A stretch of DNA of 64,000 nucleotides from Ensifer sp. LC11 (GTDB taxonomy: Bacteria > Pseudomonadota > Alphaproteobacteria > Rhizobiales > Rhizobiaceae). A program made the position numbers and the translations under genes. Shown here piece after piece: positions 33,471-44,511 of this stretch. The notes below the pieces were generated by a model that was not told the DNA's origin, searched no databases, and saw nothing but the letters and a program-made list of their open reading frames with translations. Numbering within the stretch: the first letter of the stretch is position 1; each line of letters opens with the position of its first letter. The stretch lies in the NCBI RefSeq assembly GCF_001695835.1, contig NZ_MBSO01000020.1, positions 1 to 64,000 on the forward strand, given 5' to 3'.

Positions 33471-34487
33471 ATGAAACTGGCAACACTCAAGGACGGTTCG
33501 CGCGATGGAAAGCTCGTGGTCGTCTCCCGCGATCTTACTCGCTGCTCGGAGGTCGGGCACATCGCCCGCACGCTGCAGGCAGCACTCGATGATTGGGCGC
33601 ATGCCGGTCCGCGACTTGCGCGCGTGGCCGATGGGATCGAGACCGGCTCGCAGCCGACGATCCGGTTCCACGAACACGACGCTCTGTCACCGTTGCCGCG
33701 CGCTTACCAATGGGCCGACGGTTCGGCTTATGTCAATCACGTCGAACTGGTTCGCAAGGCCCGCAACGCCGAGATGCCGGCGAGCTTCTGGACCGACCCG
33801 CTGATGTACCAGGGTGGTTCCGACAGCTTCATCGCGCCGCGGGATCCGATCCCGCTTGCCGACGAAAGCTTCGGTGTCGACATGGAGGGCGAGGTCGCCG
33901 TTGTTGTCGACGACGTGCCGATGGCAGCCACGATCGACGAGGCGCGCGCCGCGATCCGCCTGGTCATGCTCGTCAACGATGTGTCGCTGCGCGGGCTCAT
34001 CCCGGCCGAGCTTGCCAAGGGTTTCGGCTTCTTCCAGTCGAAACCGTCTTCCGCCTTCTCGCCGGTTGCCGTTTCGCCCGATGAACTGGGTGACGCCTGG
34101 GACGGCGGCAAGCTGCATCTGCCGCTCTGCGTCGACCTCAACGGCAAGCCCTTCGGCCGCGCCAATGCCGGCATCGACATGACCTTCGATTTCGCGCAAC
34201 TGGTGGCGCATGCGGCCAAGACCCGGCCGCTTTCCGCCGGCACGATCATCGGTTCAGGCACGGTCTCCAACAAGCTCGACGGCGGCCCGGGCAAGCCGGT
34301 CGCAGAAGGTGGCGCCGGCTATTCCTGCATCGCCGAACTCAGGATGATCGAAACGATCGTCGGCGGTGCGGCGAAGACGCATTTCCTGAGGGTTGGCGAC
34401 GTGGTGCGCATCGAGATGAAGGACAAGGCCGGCCACTCGATCTTCGGTGCGATCGAACAGACGGTCGAGCATTACGGCAAGGCTTAA
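33471..34487 (+). CDS. fah: fumarylacetoacetate hydrolase
   Basis: A 338-aa member of the FAH family, which splits fumarylacetoacetate into fumarate and acetoacetate. GAGAGGGAGGACTGC lies before the ATG. The C-terminal FAH domain shows SFGVDMEGEVAVVVDD (metal-binding acidic residues), VSLRGLIPAELAKGFGFFQS, and GTIIGSGTVSNK. It is the shorter bacterial form with a small N-terminal domain. It lies between the MBL gene and maiA. Confidence 0.93.
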   Translation: MKLATLKDGSRDGKLVVVSRDLTRCSEVGHIARTLQAALDDWAHAGPRLARVADGIETGSQPTIRFHEHDALSPLPRAYQWADGSAYVNHVELVRKARNAEMPASFWTDPLMYQGGSDSFIAPRDPIPLADESFGVDMEGEVAVVVDDVPMAATIDEARAAIRLVMLVNDVSLRGLIPAELAKGFGFFQSKPSSAFSPVAVSPDELGDAWDGGKLHLPLCVDLNGKPFGRANAGIDMTFDFAQLVAHAAKTRPLSAGTIIGSGTVSNKLDGGPGKPVAEGGAGYSCIAELRMIETIVGGAAKTHFLRVGDVVRIEMKDKAGHSIFGAIEQTVEHYGKA

Positions 34488-34496
34488 GCCGGCCAA

Positions 34497-35153
34497 ATGA
34501 CAGGGACTGCGGGTATGAGCGAGACCGTCCTCTACGACTACTGGCGTTCGTCCGCGAGCTATCGGGTGCGCATTGCGCTCAACAGCCTCGGCGAAAGCTA
34601 TCGTTCGGTGCCGGTCGATCTGCTGGCCAAGGCGCACAAGGGGCCGGAGCATCTGGCGCGCAACCCGCAGGGCCTCGTGCCCGTTCTCGAGATCGATGGC
34701 GAGCGCTTCACGCAATCGCTCGCCATCATCGAATATCTCGCCGAAACGCGGAGCCATGCCGGCTTCCTGCCAACCGACCCGATCGGGCGGCAGCGAGTGC
34801 GCATGCTGTCCTACGCGATCGCCATGGACATCCACCCGACCTGCAATCTCGGCGTCGTTTCCTATGTCATGGCCAATGCCGAGGACGGCGAGGCGGCGCG
34901 GCGCAACTGGATGCGCAAGTTCATCGGCGAGGGACTTGCCGCCTTCGAACGGCTGCTCGATCATTCCGCGACCGGTCGGTTCTGCCATGGCGACAGCCCG
35001 ACGATGGTAGATTTCTGCCTGGTGCCGCAGGTCTACAATGCCCGCCGCTGGGAGGTGGACCTCAGCGCCTGCCCGCGGCTCGTGGCGATCGATCAGAATT
35101 GTGCGGAGATCGAGGCTTTCGCCCGTGCGCACCCGGACCGCACGGCGCGCTAA
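34497..35153 (+). CDS. maiA: maleylacetoacetate isomerase (zeta-class GST)
   Basis: A 218-aa glutathione-dependent isomerase that converts maleylacetoacetate to fumarylacetoacetate. The motif YDYWRSSASYRVRIALN near the N-terminus (the SSCSWRVRIAL-type motif with Ala for Cys) and NPQGLVPVLEIDG and FTQSLAIIEYL identify the zeta class. The helical C-terminal domain follows. Start: ATG at 34497, or ATG at 34515 (MSETVL), which has GGGA nine bases upstream. It is the last gene of the homogentisate unit. Confidence 0.92.
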   Translation: MTGTAGMSETVLYDYWRSSASYRVRIALNSLGESYRSVPVDLLAKAHKGPEHLARNPQGLVPVLEIDGERFTQSLAIIEYLAETRSHAGFLPTDPIGRQRVRMLSYAIAMDIHPTCNLGVVSYVMANAEDGEAARRNWMRKFIGEGLAAFERLLDHSATGRFCHGDSPTMVDFCLVPQVYNARRWEVDLSACPRLVAIDQNCAEIEAFARAHPDRTAR

Positions 35154-35343
35154 GGTCGCGCGGCTCCGATCCGTTCTCCAAGCACCTTCGCGGCAAACCG
35201 CATCGTGCCGCCGGCCCGGTCTGGCCGGTTCCGTCAAGCGAATGTCGCGAATGGATCGACGGCGGGGGAAAGGCCGCGCTAGTTTTTGTCGGACTGGCCG
35301 TATAAGGGGGGCCGGAAAAACCTCTGGAGCGAGAGACCTACCG

Positions 35344-36228
35344 ATGAAAAGCTATGTGCTGAACGTCAGCTGCAAGACCACCCGTGGCATCGTCGCCGCG
35401 ATCACCGGCTATCTCGCCGAAAAGGGCTGTTACATCTCAGACAGTTCGCAGTTCGACGATCTCGAAACCGGCCTGTTCTTCATGCGGCTCACCTTCATCA
35501 GCCAGGAAGGCGCCAAGCTCGACGAGCTGAAGGCGGGCTTCGAAGCGGTCGTCAAGCGCTTCGACATGAATGCGGAGATCCGCGACAGCGAGGAGCGCAT
35601 GAAGGTGCTCCTGATGGTGTCGCGTTTCGGCCATTGCCTCAACGACCTGCTCTATCGCTGGAAGATCGGCGCGCTGCCGATCGATATCGTCGGCGTCGTC
35701 TCCAACCACTTCGACTACCAGAAGGTCGTCGTCAACCACGACATTCCCTTCCACTGCATCAAGGTGACGAAGGAGAACAAGCCGAAAGCGGAAGCCCAGC
35801 TCCTGGAGCTCGTCGACCAGACCGGCGCCGAACTGATCGTGCTTGCCCGCTACATGCAGGTTCTGTCCGATGCGCTCTGCAAGAAGATGTCCGGCCGCAT
35901 CATCAACATCCACCATTCCTTCCTGCCGTCGTTCAAGGGTGCCAATCCCTACAAGCAGGCCTATGAGCGCGGCGTGAAGCTGATTGGTGCCACGGCGCAC
36001 TACGTCACCGCCGATCTCGATGAAGGTCCGATCATCGAGCAGGACATCGCCCGCATCACCCATGCCCAGAGCGCGGAAGACTATGTCTCGATCGGCCGTG
36101 ACGTGGAGAGCCAGGTGCTGGCGCGCGCCGTGCACGCGCATATCCACAATCGCTGCTTCATCAACGGCAACCGCGTCGTGGTCTTCCCGCCGAGCCCGGG
36201 TTCCTATGCCTCCGAGCGCATGGGCTGA
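35344..36228 (+). CDS. purU: formyltetrahydrofolate deformylase
   Basis: A 294-aa enzyme that hydrolyses 10-formyl-THF to formate and THF, balancing one-carbon pools and supplying formate for purine synthesis. An ACT domain (about 1-80; KTTRGIVAAITGYLAEKGCY) precedes the formyltransferase-like domain with KVLLMVSRFGHCLNDLLYRW, NIHHSFLPSFKGANPYKQA (catalytic Asn/His region) and GATAHYVTADLDEGPIIEQD (catalytic Asp). The ATG at 35344 follows GGAGCGAGAG. It has its own upstream gap of 190 bp and is probably not part of the homogentisate unit. Confidence 0.95.
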   Translation: MKSYVLNVSCKTTRGIVAAITGYLAEKGCYISDSSQFDDLETGLFFMRLTFISQEGAKLDELKAGFEAVVKRFDMNAEIRDSEERMKVLLMVSRFGHCLNDLLYRWKIGALPIDIVGVVSNHFDYQKVVVNHDIPFHCIKVTKENKPKAEAQLLELVDQTGAELIVLARYMQVLSDALCKKMSGRIINIHHSFLPSFKGANPYKQAYERGVKLIGATAHYVTADLDEGPIIEQDIARITHAQSAEDYVSIGRDVESQVLARAVHAHIHNRCFINGNRVVVFPPSPGSYASERMG

Positions 36229-36313
36229 GGAGCGGGCGATCTGACCCGCACCTAACCCTCTCGCCGCCAATCGGGGAGAGGGGCGAGCGGTAAATCGACC
36301 GCTGAAAACGACA

Positions 36314-36349
36314 AGCGCCACCGGTTCGCCCGGTGGCGCTCTTATTTTA
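36314..36349. terminator. bidirectional terminator purU / thiolase
   Basis: AGCGCCACCGG (36314-36324) and CCGGTGGCGCT (36330-36340) form a perfect 11-bp stem with a TTCGC loop, followed by CTTATTTTA. It lies between two convergent genes. Just upstream (about 36252-36290) are remnants of the CTCTC/GAGAGGGG rhizobial palindrome. Confidence 0.85.
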
Positions 36350-37528
36350 TTGCAACAGTTCCAGCCCGACCGCCGTCGCCTCACCGCCGCCGATGCAGAG
36401 CGAGGCAATGCCGCGCTTGACGCCCTTGGCGCGCATGGCATGCAGAAGCGTCACGATGATGCGGGCGCCCGACGCGCCGATCGGGTGACCGAGCGCGCAG
36501 GCGCCTCCGTTGATGTTGACGATGTCGTCGGACAGCCCGAGGTCGCGGATTGCTGCCATCGCCACCACGGCGAAGGCCTCGTTGATTTCGTAGAGGTCGA
36601 CGCTGCCCTTCTCCCAGGCGAGCTTGGCCATCAGTTTCTCGATCGCGCCGATCGGCGCGGTGGTGAACCAGGCCGGTTCCTGCGCATGGCCGGCATGTCC
36701 GGCGACGATGGCAAGGGGCGTCAGACCGCGCTTTTCCGCCTCGCTTGCGCGCATCAGGATCAACGCCGCAGCCCCGTCGGAGATCGACGAGGAATTGGCT
36801 GCCGTCACGCTGCCGCCATCACGGAAGGCGGCTTTCAGCTTCGGGATCTTTGCCGGATCCGATTTGGTCGGCTGTTCGTCGCGATCGAGATTGGCAGTCT
36901 GGCGCTTGCCGGCGCCGCTGATCGCCACGACTTCCTCGGCAAAGGAACCATCCTCGGCCGCCCGGTTGGCGCGCTCCAGCGAGCGCAGCGCGAAGGCGTC
37001 CTGATCGCTGCGCGAGAACTGGTAGTGTTCGGCCGTATCCTCGGCATAGGTGCCCATCAGCCGGCCGGAGTAGGCGTCTTCGAGGCCATCGAGGAACATG
37101 TGGTCCTTGACCTCACCATGCCCGAGGCGGAAGCCGCCGCGCGCCTTGGGCAATAGATAGGGGGCGTTGGTCATCGACTCCATGCCGCCGACCGCAAGCA
37201 CCGAAGCGCTGCCTGACAGCAACGCATCATGGCCGAGCATCAGCGCCTTCATGCCGGAGCCGCAAACCTTGGAGACGGTCGTTGAGGGCGTTTCCTTGCC
37301 GAGGCCCGCGCCAAGAGCTGCCTGGCGCGCCGGGTTCTGGCCGATGCCTGCCGGTAGTACGTTGCCCATCAGCACCTCGTCGACAGCTTCGAGCCCGGCG
37401 CGACCCAGTGCTGCCTTCAGCGCGATGGCGCCGATTTCCGGCGCGGTCAAATCCCTGAGGCTGCCCTGAAAGGCGCCCATCGGGGTGCGTGCCGCCGAAA
37501 CGATGACGATCGGATCAGTTCTGCTCAT
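36347..37528 (-). CDS. acetyl-CoA acetyltransferase (thiolase)
   Basis: A 393-aa biosynthetic-type thiolase. GGGAGAAAAGAC before the ATG at 37528 fixes the start. Nucleophile Cys in SKVCGSGMKA (about residue 88), His in GHPIGASGARI, and the second Cys in SLCIGGGEATA are intact, as are INEAFAVVAMAAI and VGGMESMTNAPYLL. It condenses or splits acetoacetyl-CoA. Its position between acetoacetate-forming tyrosine catabolism and the branched-chain dehydrogenase operon suggests a catabolic role here. Confidence 0.94.
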   Translation of the reverse strand: MSRTDPIVIVSAARTPMGAFQGSLRDLTAPEIGAIALKAALGRAGLEAVDEVLMGNVLPAGIGQNPARQAALGAGLGKETPSTTVSKVCGSGMKALMLGHDALLSGSASVLAVGGMESMTNAPYLLPKARGGFRLGHGEVKDHMFLDGLEDAYSGRLMGTYAEDTAEHYQFSRSDQDAFALRSLERANRAAEDGSFAEEVVAISGAGKRQTANLDRDEQPTKSDPAKIPKLKAAFRDGGSVTAANSSSISDGAAALILMRASEAEKRGLTPLAIVAGHAGHAQEPAWFTTAPIGAIEKLMAKLAWEKGSVDLYEINEAFAVVAMAAIRDLGLSDDIVNINGGACALGHPIGASGARIIVTLLHAMRAKGVKRGIASLCIGGGEATAVGLELLQ

Positions 37529-37585
37529 GTCTTTTCTCCCATACGGCAAAAGGCGAGTTTTGAAGCGGTCGAGCGCCGCTTGGGT

Positions 37586-37635
37586 CCTTCTCCCCGCGTG
37601 GCGGGGAGAAGGTGGCCGGCAGGCCGGATGAGGGG
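37586..37635. repeat. rhizobial palindromic repeat (REP-like)
   Basis: CCTTCTCCCCGC (37586-37597), GTG, GCGGGGAGAAGG (37601-37612), then TGGCCGGCAGGCCGG and ATGAGGGG: two adjacent hairpins in the layout of the common rhizobial intergenic element. It lies between lpdA and the thiolase gene, where it can stabilise or end transcripts. A degenerate relative sits at about 36252-36290. Confidence 0.75.
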
Positions 37636-37655
37636 CCAGTTTACAACGCGCGGCG

Positions 37656-39050
37656 TCAGATATGCAGTGCGTGCCCCAGCGCCTTCAGCGCCGATTCCTG
37701 GAAAGCCTCGGACTGGGTCGGATGCGCATGGATCGTGCCGGCGATGTCTTCGAGGCGTGCGCCCATTTCGATCGCCAGGCTGAAGCTTGCCGAGAGTTCC
37801 GAGACGCCGTGGCCGACCGCCTGGATGCCGAGCACCAGATGGTTGTCGGCGCGGGCGACGACGCGCACGAATCCGTCTTCGGCAAGCGTCGTCATGGCGC
37901 GGCCGTTCGCCTGGAACGGGAACTGACCGATCTTGACCTCGATGCCGTTGGCACGCGCCTCGTCGGGCGAGAGCCCTGATGTGACGATCTCCGGGTCGGT
38001 AAAGCAGACGGCCGGAATGCAGCGCTTGTCCCAGCTGCGCTTGTGGCCGGCGACGATCTCCGCCACCATTTCGCCTTGCGCCATGGCACGGTGCGCCAGC
38101 ATCGGCTCACCGGTGACGTCGCCGATCGCGTAGATGCCGCGCATCGAGGTGCGGCACTGGTCGTCGATGCGGATGAAGCGGCCAGTGCGGTCAAGGTCGA
38201 TCTCTTCCAGCCCGAAACCTTCGGTCACCGGCTTGCGACCGACGGTGACGAGCACCTTGTCGGCGGCAACGTCGATGGCGCGGCCATTGTGCTCGGCTTG
38301 CAGGCTGCCGGTCTCGGCCGAGTAGCTCTTGGCAACCGTCTGAGTGAAGACCTCGATACCGAGTTCGCCGAGGCGCTTGGCGATCGGCTTGGAAAGATCG
38401 GCATCATATTGCGGCAGGATGCGGGGCTGCGCTTCGAGCACGGTGACATGGCTGCCGAACTTGGCAAAGGCAGTGCCGAGCTCAAGCCCGATATAGCCGC
38501 CGCCGATCACGGCGAGGCTCTTCGGCACGCTCTTCAGCGAGAGCGCCTCGGTCGATGAAATGATCGGCCCGCCAAAGGGCAGGTCCGGCAGTTCGACCGG
38601 CGCGGACCCGGTGGCAATCACGATTGCCTCGGCACGGATGCGCTGCACTCCGGTTTCGGTCTCGACATCGACCGTTTTGCCGTCAACGAAACGGGCGATG
38701 CCGATCACGGCCTTGACGCCCGCCTTCTTCAACAGCCCCGTGACGCCGCTGTTCAGGCGGCCGACGATGCCGTCCTTCCAGGCGATGGTGCGGGCAAGGT
38801 CGATTGACGGGTTGGCGAGCGACAGGCCGAGCGGGCTGCGGCCGGAGGCGGCCGCACGCAACTTGTGAAACTCCTCGGCGGCATGGATCAGTGCCTTGGA
38901 GGGAATGCAGCCAACATTGAGGCAGGTGCCGCCGGCCTTGGCCTTCTCGACGATGACCGTGTCGAGGCCGAGCTGGCCGGCACGGATCGCGCAAATGTAA
39001 CCGCCGGGGCCGGAGCCGATCACGAGCAGCTTGCAGGAAATTTCCTTCAT
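37656..39050 (-). CDS. lpdA: dihydrolipoyl dehydrogenase (E3) of branched-chain keto-acid dehydrogenase
   Basis: A 464-aa flavoprotein that re-oxidises dihydrolipoyl groups with NAD+. FAD site VIGSGPGGYICAIRAGQLGL, redox pair GGTCLNVGCIPSKA, NAD site AVIGGGYIGLELGTAFAKFG, second FAD motif GIYAIGDVTGEPMLAHRA and C-terminal catalytic HAHPTQSE are all present. It is the last gene of the bkd operon, seven bases after the E2 gene. This copy is the complex-specific E3. Confidence 0.95.
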   Translation of the reverse strand: MKEISCKLLVIGSGPGGYICAIRAGQLGLDTVIVEKAKAGGTCLNVGCIPSKALIHAAEEFHKLRAAASGRSPLGLSLANPSIDLARTIAWKDGIVGRLNSGVTGLLKKAGVKAVIGIARFVDGKTVDVETETGVQRIRAEAIVIATGSAPVELPDLPFGGPIISSTEALSLKSVPKSLAVIGGGYIGLELGTAFAKFGSHVTVLEAQPRILPQYDADLSKPIAKRLGELGIEVFTQTVAKSYSAETGSLQAEHNGRAIDVAADKVLVTVGRKPVTEGFGLEEIDLDRTGRFIRIDDQCRTSMRGIYAIGDVTGEPMLAHRAMAQGEMVAEIVAGHKRSWDKRCIPAVCFTDPEIVTSGLSPDEARANGIEVKIGQFPFQANGRAMTTLAEDGFVRVVARADNHLVLGIQAVGHGVSELSASFSLAIEMGARLEDIAGTIHAHPTQSEAFQESALKALGHALHI

Positions 39051-39057
39051 GATCGCC

Positions 39058-40341
39058 TCAGGCCTCCACGAAAATAAGCGCCGGCGTTTCGAGCAGGGTC
39101 TTTAGCCGCTGCACGAAGACGGCTGCATCCCAGCCGTCGATGACGCGGTGATCGAAGCTCGAGGACAGATTCATGATCTTGCGCGGCACGAACTGCGTGC
39201 CGTCCCAGACCGGGCGGACGGCGAGCTTGTTGACGCCGACGATCGCCACTTCCGGATGGTTGATGACCGGGGTGGAGGCGATGCCGCCGAGCGCGCCGAG
39301 CGACGAGATGGTGATCGTCGAGCCGGTGAGCTCGTCACGGGTGGCGGTGCCGGTGCGTGCGGCTTCCGCCAGACGATTGAGTTCGTTGGCGCAATCCCAA
39401 ATGCCGCGCGCCTCCGCATGGCGCACGACCGGAACGGTGAGGCCGGCTGGCGTCTGGGTGGCGATGCCGATATGGACGGCGTGATGGCGGTGGATGATGC
39501 CGGGGCCGTCGTCGAAGATTGCGTTGACTGCCGGCTGCTGGGCGATCGTGCGCACGAGCGCGCGCATCAGATAGGGCAGGATCGTCAGCTTCGGCTGGTC
39601 GGGCTTGCGGTCGCGGTTCATGGTGGCGCGCAGGTCTTCGAGCGCCGTCATGTCAACCTCTTCCACATAGGTGATGTGGGGAATGCGCGAGGTCGAAAGC
39701 GACATCTTCTCGGCGATGCGGCGGCGAAGGCCGGTCACCTTGATTTCGTCGACGGCGGTCTTGCGCTGCAGGCCGGCAGGCGCCAGCGCCGGCTGGGCGC
39801 CGCGGGCAATGAACTGGTCGAGATCGTCATGGGTGATGCGGCCGGCCGGACCGGAGCCTGACACCTGGCGCAGATCGACGCCGCTTTCCTTGGCGCGCAG
39901 GCGCACGGCGGGTGATGCCAGCGCCTTTTCCAGCCGCTCGCCCGCTGGCTGAACGCCGTTTACCACCGGTGCCTTCGCCTCGACCTTGGCCGGCTGAGCA
40001 GGCTTGGCGACCGGCGCGGGCGCTTCGGCCTTTACGGCGGGTTTTTCTTCCGTCTTGGCGGCCGGCTTGTCGTCCGCCGGAGCCGCTGCTTCCCCTTCGC
40101 CGGCAATCTCAATGCGAACGAGCGGGGCCTTCACGGCGATGGTGTCGCCCACTTCGGCGCCGAGCCACAGCACGGTGCCCGTCACGGGCGAGGGGATTTC
40201 GACGGTTGCCTTGTCGGTCATCACGGCGGCGAGCACCATGTCCTCGCGCACGGGATCTCCCGGCTTCACATGCCATTCGACGAGTTCGGCCTCGGCCACG
40301 CCTTCGCCGACATCGGGCATCTTGATTACGAATTCGCCCAT
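39058..40341 (-). CDS. bkdB: branched-chain keto-acid dehydrogenase E2 (dihydrolipoyl acyltransferase)
   Basis: A 427-aa E2 subunit: one lipoyl domain (about 1-78; lipoylated Lys in MTDKATVEIPS), an Ala/Pro/Lys-rich linker, an E1/E3-binding domain (about 140-178; ASPAVRLRAKESGVDLRQVS) and the catalytic domain with FDHRVIDGWDAA. It forms the core of the complex. A single base separates its stop-to-start junction with the E1 beta gene. The name follows the rhizobial bkd operon. Confidence 0.94.
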   Translation of the reverse strand: MGEFVIKMPDVGEGVAEAELVEWHVKPGDPVREDMVLAAVMTDKATVEIPSPVTGTVLWLGAEVGDTIAVKAPLVRIEIAGEGEAAAPADDKPAAKTEEKPAVKAEAPAPVAKPAQPAKVEAKAPVVNGVQPAGERLEKALASPAVRLRAKESGVDLRQVSGSGPAGRITHDDLDQFIARGAQPALAPAGLQRKTAVDEIKVTGLRRRIAEKMSLSTSRIPHITYVEEVDMTALEDLRATMNRDRKPDQPKLTILPYLMRALVRTIAQQPAVNAIFDDGPGIIHRHHAVHIGIATQTPAGLTVPVVRHAEARGIWDCANELNRLAEAARTGTATRDELTGSTITISSLGALGGIASTPVINHPEVAIVGVNKLAVRPVWDGTQFVPRKIMNLSSSFDHRVIDGWDAAVFVQRLKTLLETPALIFVEA

Positions 40342-40342
40342 C

Positions 40343-41356
40343 TCAGGCCTCCATCACTTCGACGAGCGCGCGTCCGAGACGCGCGGGGCCGGGGAAATAG
40401 TCCCATTCCTGGGCGTGCGGGTAGGGCGTGTCCCAGCCGGCGACGCGTACGACGGGCGCTTCGAGATGGTAGAAACAATGCTCCTGCACGAGGGCCGCAA
40501 CTTCGCCACCGAAGCCTGACGTGAGCGTTGCCTCATGCACGACAACGCAGCGGCCGGTCTTTTCCACTGACTTGACGATGGTGTCGAGGTCGAGCGGCAG
40601 CAGGCTGCGCAGATCGATGACTTCAGCGTCGATGCCGGTCTCCTCGGCCGCCGCAAGCGCCACATGCACCATGGTGCCATAGGCGACGACGGTGACGGCG
40701 GAGCCCTGGCGGCGGACTTCCGCCTTGCCGATCGGGATCGTGTAGTGGCCTTCCGGCACTTCGCCGAGATCGTGTTTCGACCAGGGAATGACCGGCCGGT
40801 CGTGATGGCCGTCGAAGGGGCCGTTGTAGAGCCGCTTCGGCTCCAGGAACATCACCGGGTCCGGATCCTCGATCGAGGCGATCAACAGGCCCTTGGCGTC
40901 ATAGGGATTGGAGGGCACCACCACCTTCAGGCCGCAGACATGGGTGAAGAGCGCTTCCGGGCTCTGGCTGTGCGTCTGGCCGCCAAAGATGCCGCCGCCG
41001 GTTGGCATGCGCAGCACGATCGGGCAGGTGAAATCGCCGTTGGAGCGGTAGCGGATGCGGGCCGCTTCCTGGGTGATCTGGTCGTAGGCCGGGTACATGT
41101 AGTCTGCGAACTGGATCTCGACGCAGGGCTTCAGACCGTAGGCCGCCATGCCGATCGCGGTGCCGACGATGCCGCTTTCGCTGATCGGCGCGTCGAAACA
41201 GCGGGTCTTGCCGTATTTCGCCTGGAGCCCTTGCGTGCAGCGGAAGACACCGCCGAAGTAGCCAACGTCCTCGCCGAAGACGACGACATTGTCGTCGCGC
41301 TCCATGGAGACGTCCATGGCGCTGCGCACGGCTTCGATCATTGTCATTCTGGCCAT
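40343..41356 (-). CDS. bkdA2: branched-chain keto-acid dehydrogenase E1 beta
   Basis: A 337-aa E1 beta subunit starting at the ATG at 41356, one base after the E1 alpha stop; a longer frame runs into the E1 alpha gene. Features: VFGEDVGYFGGVFRCTQGLQ, EIQFADYMYPAYDQITQEAA, GGGIFGGQTHSQSPEA and VVVHEATLTSGFGGEVAAL. It pairs with E1 alpha to decarboxylate the keto acids from Leu, Ile and Val. Confidence 0.95.
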   Translation of the reverse strand: MARMTMIEAVRSAMDVSMERDDNVVVFGEDVGYFGGVFRCTQGLQAKYGKTRCFDAPISESGIVGTAIGMAAYGLKPCVEIQFADYMYPAYDQITQEAARIRYRSNGDFTCPIVLRMPTGGGIFGGQTHSQSPEALFTHVCGLKVVVPSNPYDAKGLLIASIEDPDPVMFLEPKRLYNGPFDGHHDRPVIPWSKHDLGEVPEGHYTIPIGKAEVRRQGSAVTVVAYGTMVHVALAAAEETGIDAEVIDLRSLLPLDLDTIVKSVEKTGRCVVVHEATLTSGFGGEVAALVQEHCFYHLEAPVVRVAGWDTPYPHAQEWDYFPGPARLGRALVEVMEA

Positions 41357-41357
41357 A

Positions 41358-43009
<1,652 letters not shown>

Positions 43010-44374
43010 TCAAACCGGCGGAGCAAGCGTGATCGGCGTTCCGTCGAGGAAACGGGAGAGGCGGAACGGAGCAGGGTCGACGATCGGCTGTGCTCCGGTC
43101 ACGAGATCGGCGACGAGATGGCCGGCGCCGGGTCCGATGCCGAAACCGTGGCCAGAAAATCCGGTCGCGATGATGAGGCCCGGAACGCCTTCCGCCGACG
43201 AAATCACCGGTACGGCGTCGGGCGTCACGTCGATCAGGCCGGCCCAGATCTGCTGCACCTTGGTCTCGCGCAGGAACGGGAAAGCCTTTGCGGCGGCGTC
43301 GAGAGCATGCAAGGCGCGGCGGGAATCCGGATTGGGATCGAGCATGCGGTGACGCTCGAATGCGCCGGGCCGATCGAGCGGGACGGCGCCTATTTCGAAC
43401 AGTTCGTTCCAGCTCTGAGCGCTGATACCAACCTGCACGGCCTCGCCTTCAGCCTTTCGCGCCGGTTGGAAATCGCGGAAGAAGGCGAAACTGTCGGGCA
43501 CGATCGCATGCAGGTTGGCGGCGCCATCGGCAATCGTGTAGCCGCCGTCGAGGCGCTTGCGATAGGCGTAGGTCGCGGTTGCGCCGGCGCCCTCCGGGCC
43601 GCCCGAGACCGGGCCGGTTCTGAGCACCGTGTTGCGCACTTTCAGCTGAGGCAGCCGGATTCCAAGACCCTTGAGAAACAGGCGCGACCAGGCGCCGCCG
43701 GCAACGACGACCGTGGATGTCTCGATCCGGCCTTTCTCGGTCACAACGGCGCAGATGCGACCACTCGCCCGCTCGACGCCGCGCACGGCGCAGCCGGTCA
43801 GGATGCGGGCACCGGCGCGGCGGGCGCCCGCGACGATCGCTGGCACTGCCTTCTGCGGTTCGGCCCGCCCATCGCTTGGGGTAAAAAGCGCACCTTCATA
43901 GCGAAGGACAGCACCCGGCATCGCCGCAGCGGTCGCGTCGGCGCCAATCTGCCGGCTGTCGACGCCATAGGGTTTCGCCATGGCGAGCCAGGCGTCGCGA
44001 TTGGCGACGTCACGTTCGTTTTCGGAGATGTAGAGAATGCCGCTGCGGCGAAAACCGGTCTCGCCACTGACGCGGGCGTCAAGCGTGTCCCAGATTCTCA
44101 GTGCCTCGATTGCGAGCGGGATCTCGCGCTCGTCCCGGCCCATGACCCGCACCCAGCCCCAGTTGCGGCTCGACTGTTCTGCTCCGGGCATACCTTTTTC
44201 GCAGAGCACGACATCGATGCCACGTTCGGCGAGGAAAAGGGCGGTGCTGACGCCGATAATGCCGCCACCAACGATGACGACATCGGCCTTCGCGGGCAGG
44301 CTGGTATCGGTTGCGGTCGGGTCGAGCGTTGGGCCGGGCATGGGGGAAGCGCTTTCGGATGGGTGTTGCGCCAT
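43010..44374 (-). CDS. FAD-dependent oxidoreductase (DAO family)
   Basis: A 454-aa flavoenzyme of the D-amino-acid oxidase/DadA-like group. The N-terminal FAD site is VVIVGGGIIGVSTALFLAER followed by the acidic VVLCEKGMPGAEQSSRNWGW. The C-terminal IATGFSGHGFGIGPGAGHLV closes around the flavin. It would oxidise an amine or amino acid; the substrate is not readable. I use the ATG at 44374; a TTG at 44401 and an ATG at 44341 are also in frame and no ribosome-binding site decides. It is divergent from the modE-like gene. Confidence 0.85.
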   Translation of the reverse strand: MAQHPSESASPMPGPTLDPTATDTSLPAKADVVIVGGGIIGVSTALFLAERGIDVVLCEKGMPGAEQSSRNWGWVRVMGRDEREIPLAIEALRIWDTLDARVSGETGFRRSGILYISENERDVANRDAWLAMAKPYGVDSRQIGADATAAAMPGAVLRYEGALFTPSDGRAEPQKAVPAIVAGARRAGARILTGCAVRGVERASGRICAVVTEKGRIETSTVVVAGGAWSRLFLKGLGIRLPQLKVRNTVLRTGPVSGGPEGAGATATYAYRKRLDGGYTIADGAANLHAIVPDSFAFFRDFQPARKAEGEAVQVGISAQSWNELFEIGAVPLDRPGAFERHRMLDPNPDSRRALHALDAAAKAFPFLRETKVQQIWAGLIDVTPDAVPVISSAEGVPGLIIATGFSGHGFGIGPGAGHLVADLVTGAQPIVDPAPFRLSRFLDGTPITLAPPV

Positions 44375-44511
44375 CGGTGCATGCCGAAGCCCGGAGATCA
44401 AGACCCGTTATTTGACCTTTCGTTTGCGGAGGATGGTGCGTCGGCGACCTCGCACGGGAAACTCCGCAGGCTCGATGCCGGGCGGACTTTCGGTTTTCTT
44501 CGCAAGGTCTT